From positions 186,001 through 250,000 of the forward strand of contig JAPFFF010000034.1 in the NCBI GenBank assembly GCA_039105265.1: 64,000 bases of DNA, read 5' to 3'. Source of the stretch: Tritrichomonas musculus (taxonomy: Eukaryota; Parabasalia; Tritrichomonadida; Tritrichomonadidae). The notes beneath the pieces were generated by a model, which worked only from the letters and a program-made list of their open reading frames with translations, was not told where the DNA came from and searched no databases. Positions within the stretch are counted from its first letter, which is position 1, and each line of letters begins with the position of its first letter. The position numbers and the translations under genes are program-made. Positions 54,919 to 64,000 of this stretch are shown piece by piece.

Positions 54919-56400
54919 CTAAGAAGAAAATCGTATTTTCTCATTTGGTGAAACTTTTTTAACTCTTTTTACATGTCTCAAAAATTCTTCTGAATAAAGA
55001 GTTAATTTATCAACATCATCTTCAAACATATCATCATCATCATCATTATTATTACTACTTTCATCTTCACTGCTATCGTCATTCAATTCTAACTTTTGAA
55101 TGCTAGAAATATCAACATGCTCGCTTTGAGATTTGAGAGAGTTAATGGCCGAATTCAGACGAATTGATTGAGAGAAACCGAAAAACGTGTAAAAATCAAG
55201 GATGTCTTCATTTAGACGGAAACCACGCTGTAAGTCATCAATGCCACTGACACCGAATAAAGTTGCTTTTGATTGGCGAGTGCTTCTAAAATCCGAATTT
55301 TTTTCTTTGAAATAAATGTAGTACAAATCGTCGTCAGGGCTGAACAAGCCGTTATTTCCAAATTCATCAAAGCTATCAACATCGCTGCTTTTACTTTTGT
55401 CACTGCTTATTTCAGTGCAATCGTTTTTATTAACATCAGAATTTGCTGTACTTTCAATGCATTATGAAATACGATTAGCGCTCTGGTCCGATTCCGATTC
55501 TGGCACATCTATGTAAGAAAATTTTGATTTTTCTATCATTTCGCTTGCCCTCTGATTAGTTTGTTGGCTTGATTGCAACTCGCTTGCTTCTGTTTTGTAC
55601 GGATAATCAAAAACAGCCAAATTTATTATGTTCGTTTTTACTGATGATAGAGCGATTGCATCGTTCATTTTTGATTTGTCAGTGAAGCCAACAAACGTGC
55701 ACACGCATTTGGTGCCGGAGTAATAACAGAATCGCTGAATGTCAGATGAATCAGATATGCCAAAAAGTTTGGTAAATTTGCCAAAAAAAAAAAAAAAACA
55801 CGATAAGTCGGTTCATTTATTTCAGCGAAAAAGCAATAAGCAAGACCCGCCTTTGGAATGAAATCCTTGTAATTAAAGTAAGAACAAATAAACGTATTAA
55901 ATATAGGCAATAATGAAGGACTTATTGATTTTTGTTGTTGCTTTTCTTCGGTAGAAGATGCATTCTGCTGTGGACTGTAATTGAATCTAAATTTATCGTC
56001 TTTTTGATTGCTTTTTTCATTCGAATTCGTGCTAGAACTGCTATTTTGCGAAGGCGTGTATGTAAATCGGTTTGAATTATTTTTATCAATCGTGCCACTT
56101 TTCATTTCATTGCATTAATTTTGAATTGCTATTCTGTGATGGCGAATAATTAAATCTGTTTGAATCATTTTTGGCGGTTATGTCACTTTTCACTTCATTG
56201 CATGAATTAGAATTGTTATTTTGTGATGGCGAATAATTGAATCGGTTTGAGTCATTTTTGGCGGTTGTTCTACTTTTTATTTCATTTTTATCATGTGATG
56301 AAGTGTACCTGAATTGGTTATTTTTATTATTTTTAGAATTACTAAGACTGCTATTAGAATTCTGAGAAGATGACTCTTTTTGTTTCCGAATTGGCTATTG
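54919..56400 (-). pseudogene. Disordered repeat protein gene, broken
   Basis: The minus strand codes for four or five copies of an about 28-residue unit with core RF(N/T)Y(S/T)PSQN and NEVKSDITAKNDSN linkers (56400-55990). A middle part and an acidic C-terminus (LNDDSSEDESSNNNDDDDDM) follow, ending EKIRFSS at 54919. There are frameshifts near 56105 and 55700 and an in-frame TAA at 55462-55464. I do not recognise the family. The Ser/Asn/Gln-rich repeats suggest an intrinsically disordered protein. The 5' end is not clear. Confidence 0.6.
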
Positions 56401-56439
56401 GATTAAAACTTACTCTTCCTTTCTCTTTTTCTTCTTCAT

Positions 56440-57180
56440 ACTCATACTCATCATCGAGAAAAAAAACATTATTCTTTGCGATTTAAAGCCAGAAAATATT
56501 TTGATGGATGATGAGATATATCCCAGAATTATAGACTTGGGACTCTCCAAAATCTTACATAAAAACGAGGTTTTAAAGGCACTTTTCTTTACGCACCTCC
56601 AGAAGTATTAATTGATAATGAATATACGGAGGCTGGTGATTTTTATTCATTTACCATAATTGCTTTTGAACTAATTACAAATGAAGATCCTTTTAAAAAT
56701 TGCTCCTTTATGGAGTAAATCAATAAAGTATCTAATGGATTAAAACCTAGTTTAAAGAAATGATTGGAAATTGCTGGTCTCAAGATCAGGAAGACAGACC
56801 AATTTTGAGCAAATTGTTGATGAATTAAAAAATATTAAAATTTCATCACTGATCTTGTTGACGAAAACGACTTTTTTAATTATGTTGATTACATTGATGA
56901 TTGCAAAGTTTCTTTTGAAAAGGAAAGCCTTTTATTTTAATCAATGAGTTCATTAAGCGAAAAAGTATCAGAGATAAAAAAGCAAAAGGAAGCCTCACAA
57001 TTAACGCCAAGCCATGGCTCTAAACCAATTCGTTTCTCATGAGAAAAAAAAAGAATCTAAACCAATTCGTATCGGAACCAGAGGTTTAAAAGATGACGAT
57101 GGTGAGCCAGTTTCGGTTTTACAATTGTAGTTCTATAGAAAAAAAGCATCTAATGAAACTGGATTTAATAGTAATAAGTA
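56440..57180 (+). pseudogene. Protein kinase remnant
   Basis: The sequence opens in the catalytic loop (CDLKPENILMDDEIYPRIID, where DLG replaces DFG). The activation segment and APPE motif, GDFYSFTIIAFELITNEDPF and the RPILSKLL end follow in shifted frames with stops at about 56718 and 56761. Further downstream are KVSFEKESLLF-type pieces and a SKPIRIGTRGLKDDDGEPVS segment. The N-lobe is missing. It is related to the TKL-like kinases of trichomonads and is dead. Confidence 0.75.
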
Positions 57181-57301
57181 AATATTAAATATTAAAAAAA
57201 ATAACCGAATATTTCAAGATTAAAACTTAATTTAATTGAAAATGTCGAGAATAAATTAAGAGAACCAAAAATATACTATAAACATTCATTTTAGTATATT
57301 A

Positions 57302-58396
57302 GAGTACGCCGAAATAGTGAATTGTTATTTGAAAAAAGTATCAATAATGAAAAAGCATAAGTTATTCCAAAGAAAATAAGTTTTTTATATTCAAACTTGT
57401 TAAATAAAGAAAAATAAAACTGTATGAAATAACTCTTCCTTTTTGTTCAACGTGAGTTTTTCTAAATAATCAAAAAATTCGATAGGTAATTGTTTTTATT
57501 CAAAAAAAAATTTTTTCAGAAAAGTTTGTTTTTCAAAAAAAACTATTTTTTTCAATAAATGTTTGTGATTTAGAAAAAATAGTTTTTCCAAGTTTTTTAT
57601 ATGAAATTCGATTTTATTTATTTAATTCAGTATTGAATGAAAAGTCAAATAATTTCAGCTCATAATGATCTTATTCTTATTCTTATTCTTATTTACTTAA
57701 AATACCAAAGAAAGTAATTTACAATAAATATTGTGTTTATTTTGAATATATTTATGATTGGTCATTAGTTTTTTAAACATATCATTTTAATTTCGGAATG
57801 ATCAATATTCTGCTTTAACAATATGATTTTTAAAAATATATATCAAATAAATTATAAACTTTATATAATTGAATTCATTGCATTATTCAAGAACGGGAAA
57901 TCTATTTTCATTTTTTCCCCAATTTTTTTATCATATGCCACCTCAACTAACTAATATAACTTCCAACCTGTAATTTTTTGGCTTATTGTTCATAAAAATC
58001 ATTAATCTGTATTGGTTTGATTAATAGGAAAATTTATTTTTCTAAAGAAACAAAAATCGTTTGCCCAATTGGAAACAAAATTTGTAAAACTTATTTTTTT
58101 TAGAAAAATATTACTAACAAAATAAACTCAAATACTAAAAAAAGAAGAAACTTGATTTTTTAAAAAATATTTTTTATCGAAAATATCATGTTTTTTGTAA
58201 TTCTCCACTTTTTCTGAAAAAAGTTAGTTATTGTAAAATATATGATAATATTCAAAAAACACCAATTTTTCAACAAAAACAAAGTTTTTATTTGGAAATG
58301 TTATTAAAAATACAAAAAGAATAGTATACCGAAAATATGGCGCTTTTTTGACTTTGTTAATTTTTTCAAAAAAGAAAACGCAATTTCGGCGTACTC
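57302..58396. mobile_element. TA-flanked mariner-like element, non-autonomous
   Basis: The ends GAGTACGCCGAAAT (57302-57315) and ATTTCGGCGTACTC (58383-58396) are perfect inverted repeats flanked by TA (57300-57301, 58397-58398). The 1095-bp interior is AT-rich and has no transposase ORF. I infer a MITE of the mariner group. Confidence 0.8.
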
Positions 58397-58571
58397 TATT
58401 TTATAACAAATAATTTATTATAAAAAAAAGTCAACTAAAATTCATAATTGAAATTGATTGATAAAGATTTAGTCGAATATTTCGAAACGAAATCATTTTA
58501 ATCCATAAAACAAATAAGCATTATTATTATTAATAAAATATATAGCATATGAATAAATTAATTTTTATTAA

Positions 58572-59628
58572 TTAAAGATCGAATCCACTTAATAACTCAT
58601 TCACTACCTTGTCAATCCTATCAGCAGTCTTAGCAATTTTAGCAAACTCTTCATCTGTGCCTGAATAAAGGGCTTTCTTGAATTGATAATAAATTGTCTC
58701 AAGAGGCTCTAATAAATGGTTAAATATGAACGACGCACTTGCATTTTTTTCCATGAGGAAAGCAGCTTGGTAACTGTGAATGAGGACGTTTCTTGCATTG
58801 TCGTAGGATCGAATTATATCAATCAAATTTTTTTGCACTACTTGAGTATCAATTCTGTTCTCATATCGCTGCTGAGCCTTATTACGGTGGTACTGGCTTT
58901 TTTCCGCCTCCTATTTGTCGTCAGCGTTGAGTTGTTTGCAGCTGTTGTAGAGCCGATTCCTTTCATTGTACTCTCTCTTAATAACGCAGTTCATTGGCGG
59001 AAGCCTGTATGACATGTCATTCGAATTGTTGTTGTTGTTGGCATTGCTGTTGCTTTTGTTTGTGCTTCTGCTGTCACTTACGTCTTTCTTTTTAATGCAA
59101 TCATAATGCTTTGAACTTCAATCAGAACCGCAGATACAGCAAAAAGAGTGATTGCACCTCGTGCACTTCATATGATTGCATCCTCCGTTTTTCAATATCG
59201 GCGACTTACACTTATGGCACGGCTTTGTTCTTTCAGCGATATAATCTTCGGATTTTTCAAAGACTTTTTCATCATCGTCATAGCCATCATCATCTCTTCT
59301 TAAAAGTCTGTGTTGCAATACTATTTATTTGGATTTTCATCTTTTCTTCAAGTATTTTAACATTTACACAGTGATCATCTGGCTGGTTTGGTGTCGCAGC
59401 GTCTTGAGTATTGAAATAATTTGGCTCAGCAGATTGAGATGAACTTATTTCAATACTGAAATTATCATTTTCCTCTTCTTCCTCTTGGCTTGATTTAGGA
59501 TTTACTAAGAACATAAATGAATCGATAAAAGTAGTCATGTTATCTTCGCCTTCTTTAAATATTCCATTGTAGTCATCAGCTAATTGCTTATTTGTTAAAA
59601 TAGCATCTTCGATTAAATGAACATTCAT
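58572..59628 (-). pseudogene. Ariadne-type RBR E3 ubiquitin ligase, broken
   Basis: The C-terminal half of an RBR ligase is readable: the RING2/Rcat pattern CHKCKSPILKNGGCNHMKCT, then CNHSFCCICG, is followed by an Ariadne-type helical end (NVLIHSYQAAFLMEKNASAS to NELLSGFDL, 58838-58572). A single-base frameshift at about 59300-59318 precedes the RING2 part. A TGA near 59118 replaces the Trp expected after CGSD, and a TAG near 58915 follows; both are in frame. An acidic segment (59628-59290) lies upstream; RING1 and IBR were not found. RBR ligases pass ubiquitin through a RING2 cysteine; this copy should be dead. Confidence 0.8.
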
Positions 59629-59639
59629 CGAGCCAAAAC

Positions 59640-60535
59640 AATCGTATCGTATGCGATTAGGTTGATTAAATTAACGATATATTGTGTTCCTCTTGTCTTG
59701 AATATTGAGCGCCAAAACAATCATATCATATGCTTCACTTTTTATGTCGAATTTCATTAAAATGATTTTCTCACATAGCATCATCAGCCCCTGATTGTTT
59801 GGCATTATAGAAACTTGCTCAAGGTTAGTTTTAGAGAAGAAGCATTCTTCTAAATATCAACTTTCGATGGAATGTTTATCTTCTTGATCGACGACTTAGT
59901 GAATGCAAATTTACCAATCGAAACATGATTCGAATCATTGTTAAAAATGACCTGTTCTAGGTTTCTCTATTCATAGAATGCAAATGGCGCGATATATCGA
60001 ATTTTGGAGTCAATTGTGAAATCTTTTAAAGATTAAAACATCATAGAAATCGAGTTCTGATGCAAATTTTCAAACAACAATTTTATGAAGTTCGTCCATA
60101 GAAGAAAAGTTTTTGTTTTCAGGTGGAATTACTATTTTTGTGAGATTTGATGTGGTTGAAAACCGTCATTCTTCTAGTTTTTCAACTTTGGATGAAAATG
60201 TGAAGGTCTCGACTGACGATTTGGCAAACACAGATTTATTAGTTGTGGTGATTTCTGAATTTTCGGATATTATGAAAGCTTTGATTTTATTGCATGAATA
60301 AAATGTGTAGTTATTAATCTCTTTGATATGTGGTGTTAATGAAATCCTCATTATTGATGATAATGCAAATGTTTCTTTTTCTATTGTCGGCATTTCTGAA
60401 TCTTCAGCAAATTTAAAGATCCTGATTTGCATGTTGCCTTTGAATGAACCTTCTTTAATATTATTAATAACATATTCTTTTGAATCATACGTAATCGATC
60501 GTGGAACAAAAACTTCACCTTTAGCTTTCGGTGAA
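59640..60535 (-). pseudogene. Decayed BspA-like LRR gene, N-terminal part present
   Basis: Read from 60535 downwards, KGEVFVPRSITYDSKEYVIN and KEGSFKG are typical N-terminal motifs of a trichomonad BspA subfamily. LRRs follow (60432-60166, IKEINNYTFYSCNKIKAFII), then further pieces (IRYIAPFAFYE, VSIGKFAFTKSSIKKINIPS) in shifting frames with stops down to about 59830. It is dead. Its 5' end abuts the truncated BTB gene on the other strand. Confidence 0.75.
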
Positions 60536-61613
60536 TGAACACTGGCTGCTGTATCATTATTTATATCAACTTCTTATTTTTTATCAAAATGATGATTCTG
60601 AAAAGAATAAATACGAAGAAAAAAATTCGCAATCATTTACAGAATACATATATAACGATAAATTGCTATCGCTTCCGATAAATATTTTGCATCGAATTCT
60701 AACCAAATCGCGAGATTATAATCAAAATTTGTCAGAAGATGTAATTTTAATTTTTTATTCAAAGGTCTTCGAAAATTCGGGCGAGAAGCCTCTGTTTTAT
60801 TTGATAACATAAACTTTACAACTGTTAGTTCGAAAAATATGAATGTATTGATGACAGATTTTTCAAATGTTTTTGATTTTCACTTCATCAATCCACTTTT
60901 TATGAGGACAATTTATGACCAGCAAAACGAAATCATCAAAAAATTGGACGAAATCAAGAAGCAACAAGAAGAAGAAATATCTCGAATTAAAAAAGAGAAT
61001 GAGAAGCTCAGAAGCATGATTGTTGAGAAAGACGACATTGTGAATTTAATTCATGATGAAATGACGAGATATCTTCACTATCGTTTATTTCAATTTGATG
61101 GAAATAACGAACATTCATTCACTGGAATCCTGCGTTATTTGACAAGGATCTGTAACGGTAATATTGAAGAAAAAGGATTCATAAAGATAACTTCTTCATC
61201 AATTCAAAAAAATCATTATCAAATTAAAACAATCGCCGATTTCGACGATAAATCACATTATTTCGCAACAGCAAACGAGAGGAATTCTTGGATTAAGTTT
61301 GACTTTAAATCACACTCAATTAGGCAAACTTTTTATTCATTGAGGTCCAGGCATGACTTTAAATACCAGAACCTTCAAAAGTGGGTCCTCGAGGGATCAA
61401 ATACAGATGGAAATGAATGGAAAATATTGGACTCAAGAAACAATGTGAAGCGTCTGGATGGACTCAGTTTTACAAAATACTTTTGAGGTTCTCAATGGTT
61501 CCGAATCTAAAGAAAGTTTTAGATATATTATAATAAGACACGCAGTACCTAATCATAACGGTGATAACGTCTTCGTTTTGTCAGCAATTGAATTTTTTGG
61601 TTACTTATATTAA
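60531..61613 (+). pseudogene. BTB-F5/8C-type gene, truncated and frameshifted
   Basis: The BTB domain is missing; the readable part starts in the BACK-like region (YNDKLLSLPINILHRILTKS). After a frameshift between 60800 and 60839 follow FDFHFINPLFMRTIYDQQNE, a coiled coil (KKLDEIKKQQEEEISRIKKE) and most of an F5/8C domain (NERNSWIKFDFKSHSIRQTF, KWVLEGSNTDGNEWKILDSR). A second frameshift near 61484 separates the last strands, ending FFGYLY and TAA at 61611-61613. It is related to the intact gene at 33183-35027. Confidence 0.8.
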
Positions 61614-62385
61614 TTAAATATTTTTTTTATTCAAAACATATTTTTACAATTGCATTCAATTTCAAAGGCGATTTTCATTCAAAAAAATCATTAATGTTAT
61701 TACAAAATTCCATGAAAATTCAAGCACAGTTTCTAAGTACGCACTTTTTTATTTATAAAAATTGAAAATTCCCCTTTAACCTTAACCTTTTCAACTTTTT
61801 TTCGGATTACTTTAATACTCATATGAATGAAATTCAACCTGACCAAAGTGATTTTATAAAAACATCTTTTTATATTATTTTATTGGGTTGAAATGTTATG
61901 TATTTATGTTTTATATTAATTATTATATTTATATACTTATATACTTATTTTAATATATATAATACTTATTATATATGAAGATATTTGATTTTTAAAAGAG
62001 TGTAAAATATCAATAAAATATTTAAAATTTATTGAAAATTGAGTGGAATTTGTTATAGTTTTTTAATAATTGTGAAATTTATTTTGAAATTGAGATAGAA
62101 TAAAATAATTCTTTTAAAAAGTTATGAAAACAATTAATTTTAAAAATAATTATATTTTATATAATAATAAAAAAAATGCATTATTTGATTTGATTTATAA
62201 CTTTATTTTAAGTAATGAAACAATTTTTGTTACTATATTTGCTTTTATTTCATATTTTTGTAAAAACATTTGTAATTTTTTCATGATAAATAGATTCTGT
62301 TTTTATTTTTGATATTTTATACATAAACATATAATAAAAAATAACAAAATAATTTTAATTTTTCTAAAATTGTCAAGATAATAAT
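61614..62385. other. Intergenic, AT-rich
   Basis: No supported gene is present. The frame at 62124-62312 is hydrophobic low-complexity. The kinase promoter should be at its right edge. Confidence 0.5.
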
Positions 62386-62392
62386 TCATTTT
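62386..62392 (+). promoter_or_regulatory. Initiator-like TCATTTT
   Basis: TCATTTT lies about 60 bases before the kinase ATG at 62448. The spacing is longer than usual, so support is modest. Confidence 0.35.
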
Positions 62393-62447
62393 ATTTTTGA
62401 AGGAAAGGTTAAAAAAATTGGCCTCTTTAATTATTTATTTTATTAAA

Positions 62448-63671
62448 ATGGAACTCGAAGATGCGTTCTTTGATACCTCAGACTACGAACTAACTGGCAC
62501 CAAGCTTGGTGAAGGTGCCTTTGGGAAAGTCTACCTTGTGAAAAACATTGAAGATGACCAACTCTATGCGGCGAAGATAATTAATATCCAAGGTGACTAC
62601 TCAGGAAAAGAGCAAATGAAGCTTATACGTGAAACAGCGATTCTCCACAAGCTTGATCACCCAGCAATTGTCAAATTTTACGGAATCAACTTCCACGATT
62701 TTGAAGATCCGTCACAGCTTGCGCCGACGATTCTCACGGAGTACCTGGCGAAAGGATCATTCAAAGATGTCCTCAAGAAGGCTGAGTGCGGCCTTGCTGA
62801 CCATGACTGGAGTGCGACGAAGAAGCACATCTGCCTGCTTGGAATCGCTGACGCGATGCGCTACCTGCACGCGAAGGGAATTCTGCACCGCGACCTCAAG
62901 CCAGAAAACATCCTCATCGACGGCGACTACAGGCCTCGCGTTGCGGACTTCGGCCTCTCTCGTTGCTTCTCGCAGGCGCTGTCAAGATCTGTTCAATTGT
63001 CGATGACAGGAAAAATCGGGACACCCCTCTACATGGCCCCAGAACTTTTTGAAGACGAGGGCCACTTCAGCACAGGCATCGATGTCTATGCGTTTGCGAT
63101 CCTGGCGTACGAAATCGTGTCAGGCCAAGAACCTTACAAAGAGAAAGGAAAGTCGATCACGATGGCGAATCTTGTTAGGAAGGCCCTGGCTGGTCAGAGG
63201 CCGAAATTTGTTGATGGCATCACTGATCCGATGTGGGAGCTGATAACTCGATGCTGGAGCAAGGACCCTAGCGAGCGTCCTTCATTCGAGGAGATATTCC
63301 AAGAACTGTCAACGAACTTTTCACTTTTTGACGAAGATGTAGACGAAGATGAAATCAAAGACTACCTGGACCATCTTGCTGATGAAAATAAAGTGGAAGG
63401 TGTTGCAAGCACAAGCGAAAGAAAAGAAGATTTTGTTTTTAAATACGATCAGTTGGTCAAGAAGCAAGAGAAAGATAAGAAGATATATTCAGAAATATTG
63501 ATAAAACTTATTGGTAGACAAGACGACATTAGTGATTTATATTTCCCTTCAATTAAAGGAAACATATTGCATGTTGCATGTGAATCAGGAAATCTTGAAG
63601 TTGTGAAATACATCATCTCACTCAACAAGATTGATATCACATCAAAAACTATTTTTATTTATTTTTCATGA
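62448..63671 (+). CDS. TKL-like protein kinase with ankyrin tail
   Basis: The start is the ATG at 62448 (MELEDAFFDTSDYELTGTKL); the frame is open further upstream but has no ATG. The product has 407 residues. The kinase domain holds GEGAFGKVYL (21-30), K43 in AAKI, HRDLKPENIL (147-156), DFGLS (167-171), GTPLYMAPE and a RPSFEEI end. A charged linker (about 300-355) leads to one ankyrin repeat (ILHVACESGNLEVVKYIISL), after which TGA ends the frame. It phosphorylates Ser/Thr in an unknown pathway; ankyrin tails bind partners. The kinase part is markedly GC-rich (about 50-60 percent locally), unlike every neighbour, while the ankyrin end is AT-rich. The true 3' end is unclear because repeats follow. 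Confidence 0.88.
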   Translation: MELEDAFFDTSDYELTGTKLGEGAFGKVYLVKNIEDDQLYAAKIINIQGDYSGKEQMKLIRETAILHKLDHPAIVKFYGINFHDFEDPSQLAPTILTEYLAKGSFKDVLKKAECGLADHDWSATKKHICLLGIADAMRYLHAKGILHRDLKPENILIDGDYRPRVADFGLSRCFSQALSRSVQLSMTGKIGTPLYMAPELFEDEGHFSTGIDVYAFAILAYEIVSGQEPYKEKGKSITMANLVRKALAGQRPKFVDGITDPMWELITRCWSKDPSERPSFEEIFQELSTNFSLFDEDVDEDEIKDYLDHLADENKVEGVASTSERKEDFVFKYDQLVKKQEKDKKIYSEILIKLIGRQDDISDLYFPSIKGNILHVACESGNLEVVKYIISLNKIDITSKTIFIYFS

Positions 63672-64000
63672 AATTTCAATCATCATCAATTTATTCCATT
63701 TCAATCATCATAAATATTCATAAAATTCAAAAATAAAAATATTTATTCTACGATATTACATTCTGCATGTAGATCAGGAAATCTTGAAGTTGTGAAATAC
63801 ATCATCTCACTCAACAAGATTGATATCACATCAAAAACTATTTTTATTTATTTTTCATAAAATTTCAATCATCATCAATTTATTCCATTTCAATCATCAT
63901 AAATATTCATGAAATTCAAAAATAAAAATATTTTTGAGACGATATTACATTCTGCATGTGAATCAGGAAATCTTGAAGTTGTGAAATACATCATCTCACT
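63575..64000 (+). repeat. 189-bp tandem repeat with ankyrin-coding core
   Basis: ATCAGGA occurs at 63584, 63773 and 63962, so the unit is exactly 189 bases (63 codons) and stays in frame. Each unit has one ankyrin-repeat core (CESGNLEVVKYIISLNKIDI) followed by about 90 bases of AT-rich sequence with TGA or TAA and a second TAA. At least two units and a partial third are visible; the array runs off the window. Confidence 0.88.

Noticed and set aside
62124-62312. Short hydrophobic ORF
   Set aside because: Low-complexity AT-rich reading without domain, initiator or conserved context.
62397-62447. Upstream extension of the kinase frame
   Set aside because: It would need a TTG start; the ATG at 62448 leads directly into the kinase domain.

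Overview
The window looks like nuclear DNA of a trichomonad (Parabasalia), most likely Tritrichomonas or a close relative. This is an inference from three things. The DNA is very AT-rich. Genes are intronless or nearly so, and several have a TCA(Y)T initiator-like motif just upstream of the ATG. The gene families are those expanded in trichomonads: BspA-like leucine-rich repeat proteins, BTB plus F5/8C proteins, R2R3 Myb factors, Sel1 and ankyrin repeat proteins, TKL-type kinases, giant Cys-rich surface proteins, ABCA half transporters, and a bacterial-type ROK sugar kinase. Species assignment from sequence alone is uncertain.

Layout, left: 1-14535 holds a 5'-truncated Sel1 array fused to a duplicated promoter-like segment, a TA-flanked element with long inverted repeats, two near-identical secreted BspA-like genes on the minus strand (3946-6489 and 11206-13827, duplicated with about 700 bp of upstream DNA), an intact R2R3 Myb gene, and decayed ankyrin-type and coiled-coil genes between them. 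At 15869-20142 lie two related pogo-type transposons, the first with an intact DD35D transposase. At 20654-27025 is a giant Cys-rich type I membrane protein gene broken by one in-frame TGA; its upstream 475 bp is the sequence also found at the window start.

Middle: 29123-42207 is the best-preserved gene block. It has a C2 protein with two TerD-like domains, a possible small spliced gene, a decayed BspA gene, a BTB-F5/8C protein, a ROK fructokinase-like enzyme, and a head-to-head pair of ABCA half transporters that may act as an asymmetric heterodimer. At 43200-45620 is a remnant of a Maverick/Polinton element (capsid-like ORFs and a frameshifted integrase).

Right: 45843-50712 contains two adjacent transposons, one TA-flanked and one Mutator-like with about 165-bp inverted repeats, an apparent 9-bp target duplication and a broken Myb-like gene as cargo. 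50900-61613 is a gene graveyard: coiled-coil, BspA (two), kinase, a disordered repeat protein, an Ariadne-type RBR ubiquitin ligase and a BTB-F5/8C gene, all with frameshifts or stops, plus another TA-flanked element. The window ends in a protein kinase of strikingly high GC whose ankyrin tail runs into a 189-bp tandem repeat that carries stop codons in every unit.

The window is mainly a record of repeat-driven gene duplication and decay. The most unusual items are the C2-TerD-TerD protein, the Myb-carrying Mutator-like element, the promoter segment shared by two unrelated genes, the 189-bp ankyrin minisatellite, and the 79-bp perfect palindrome behind the surface protein gene.
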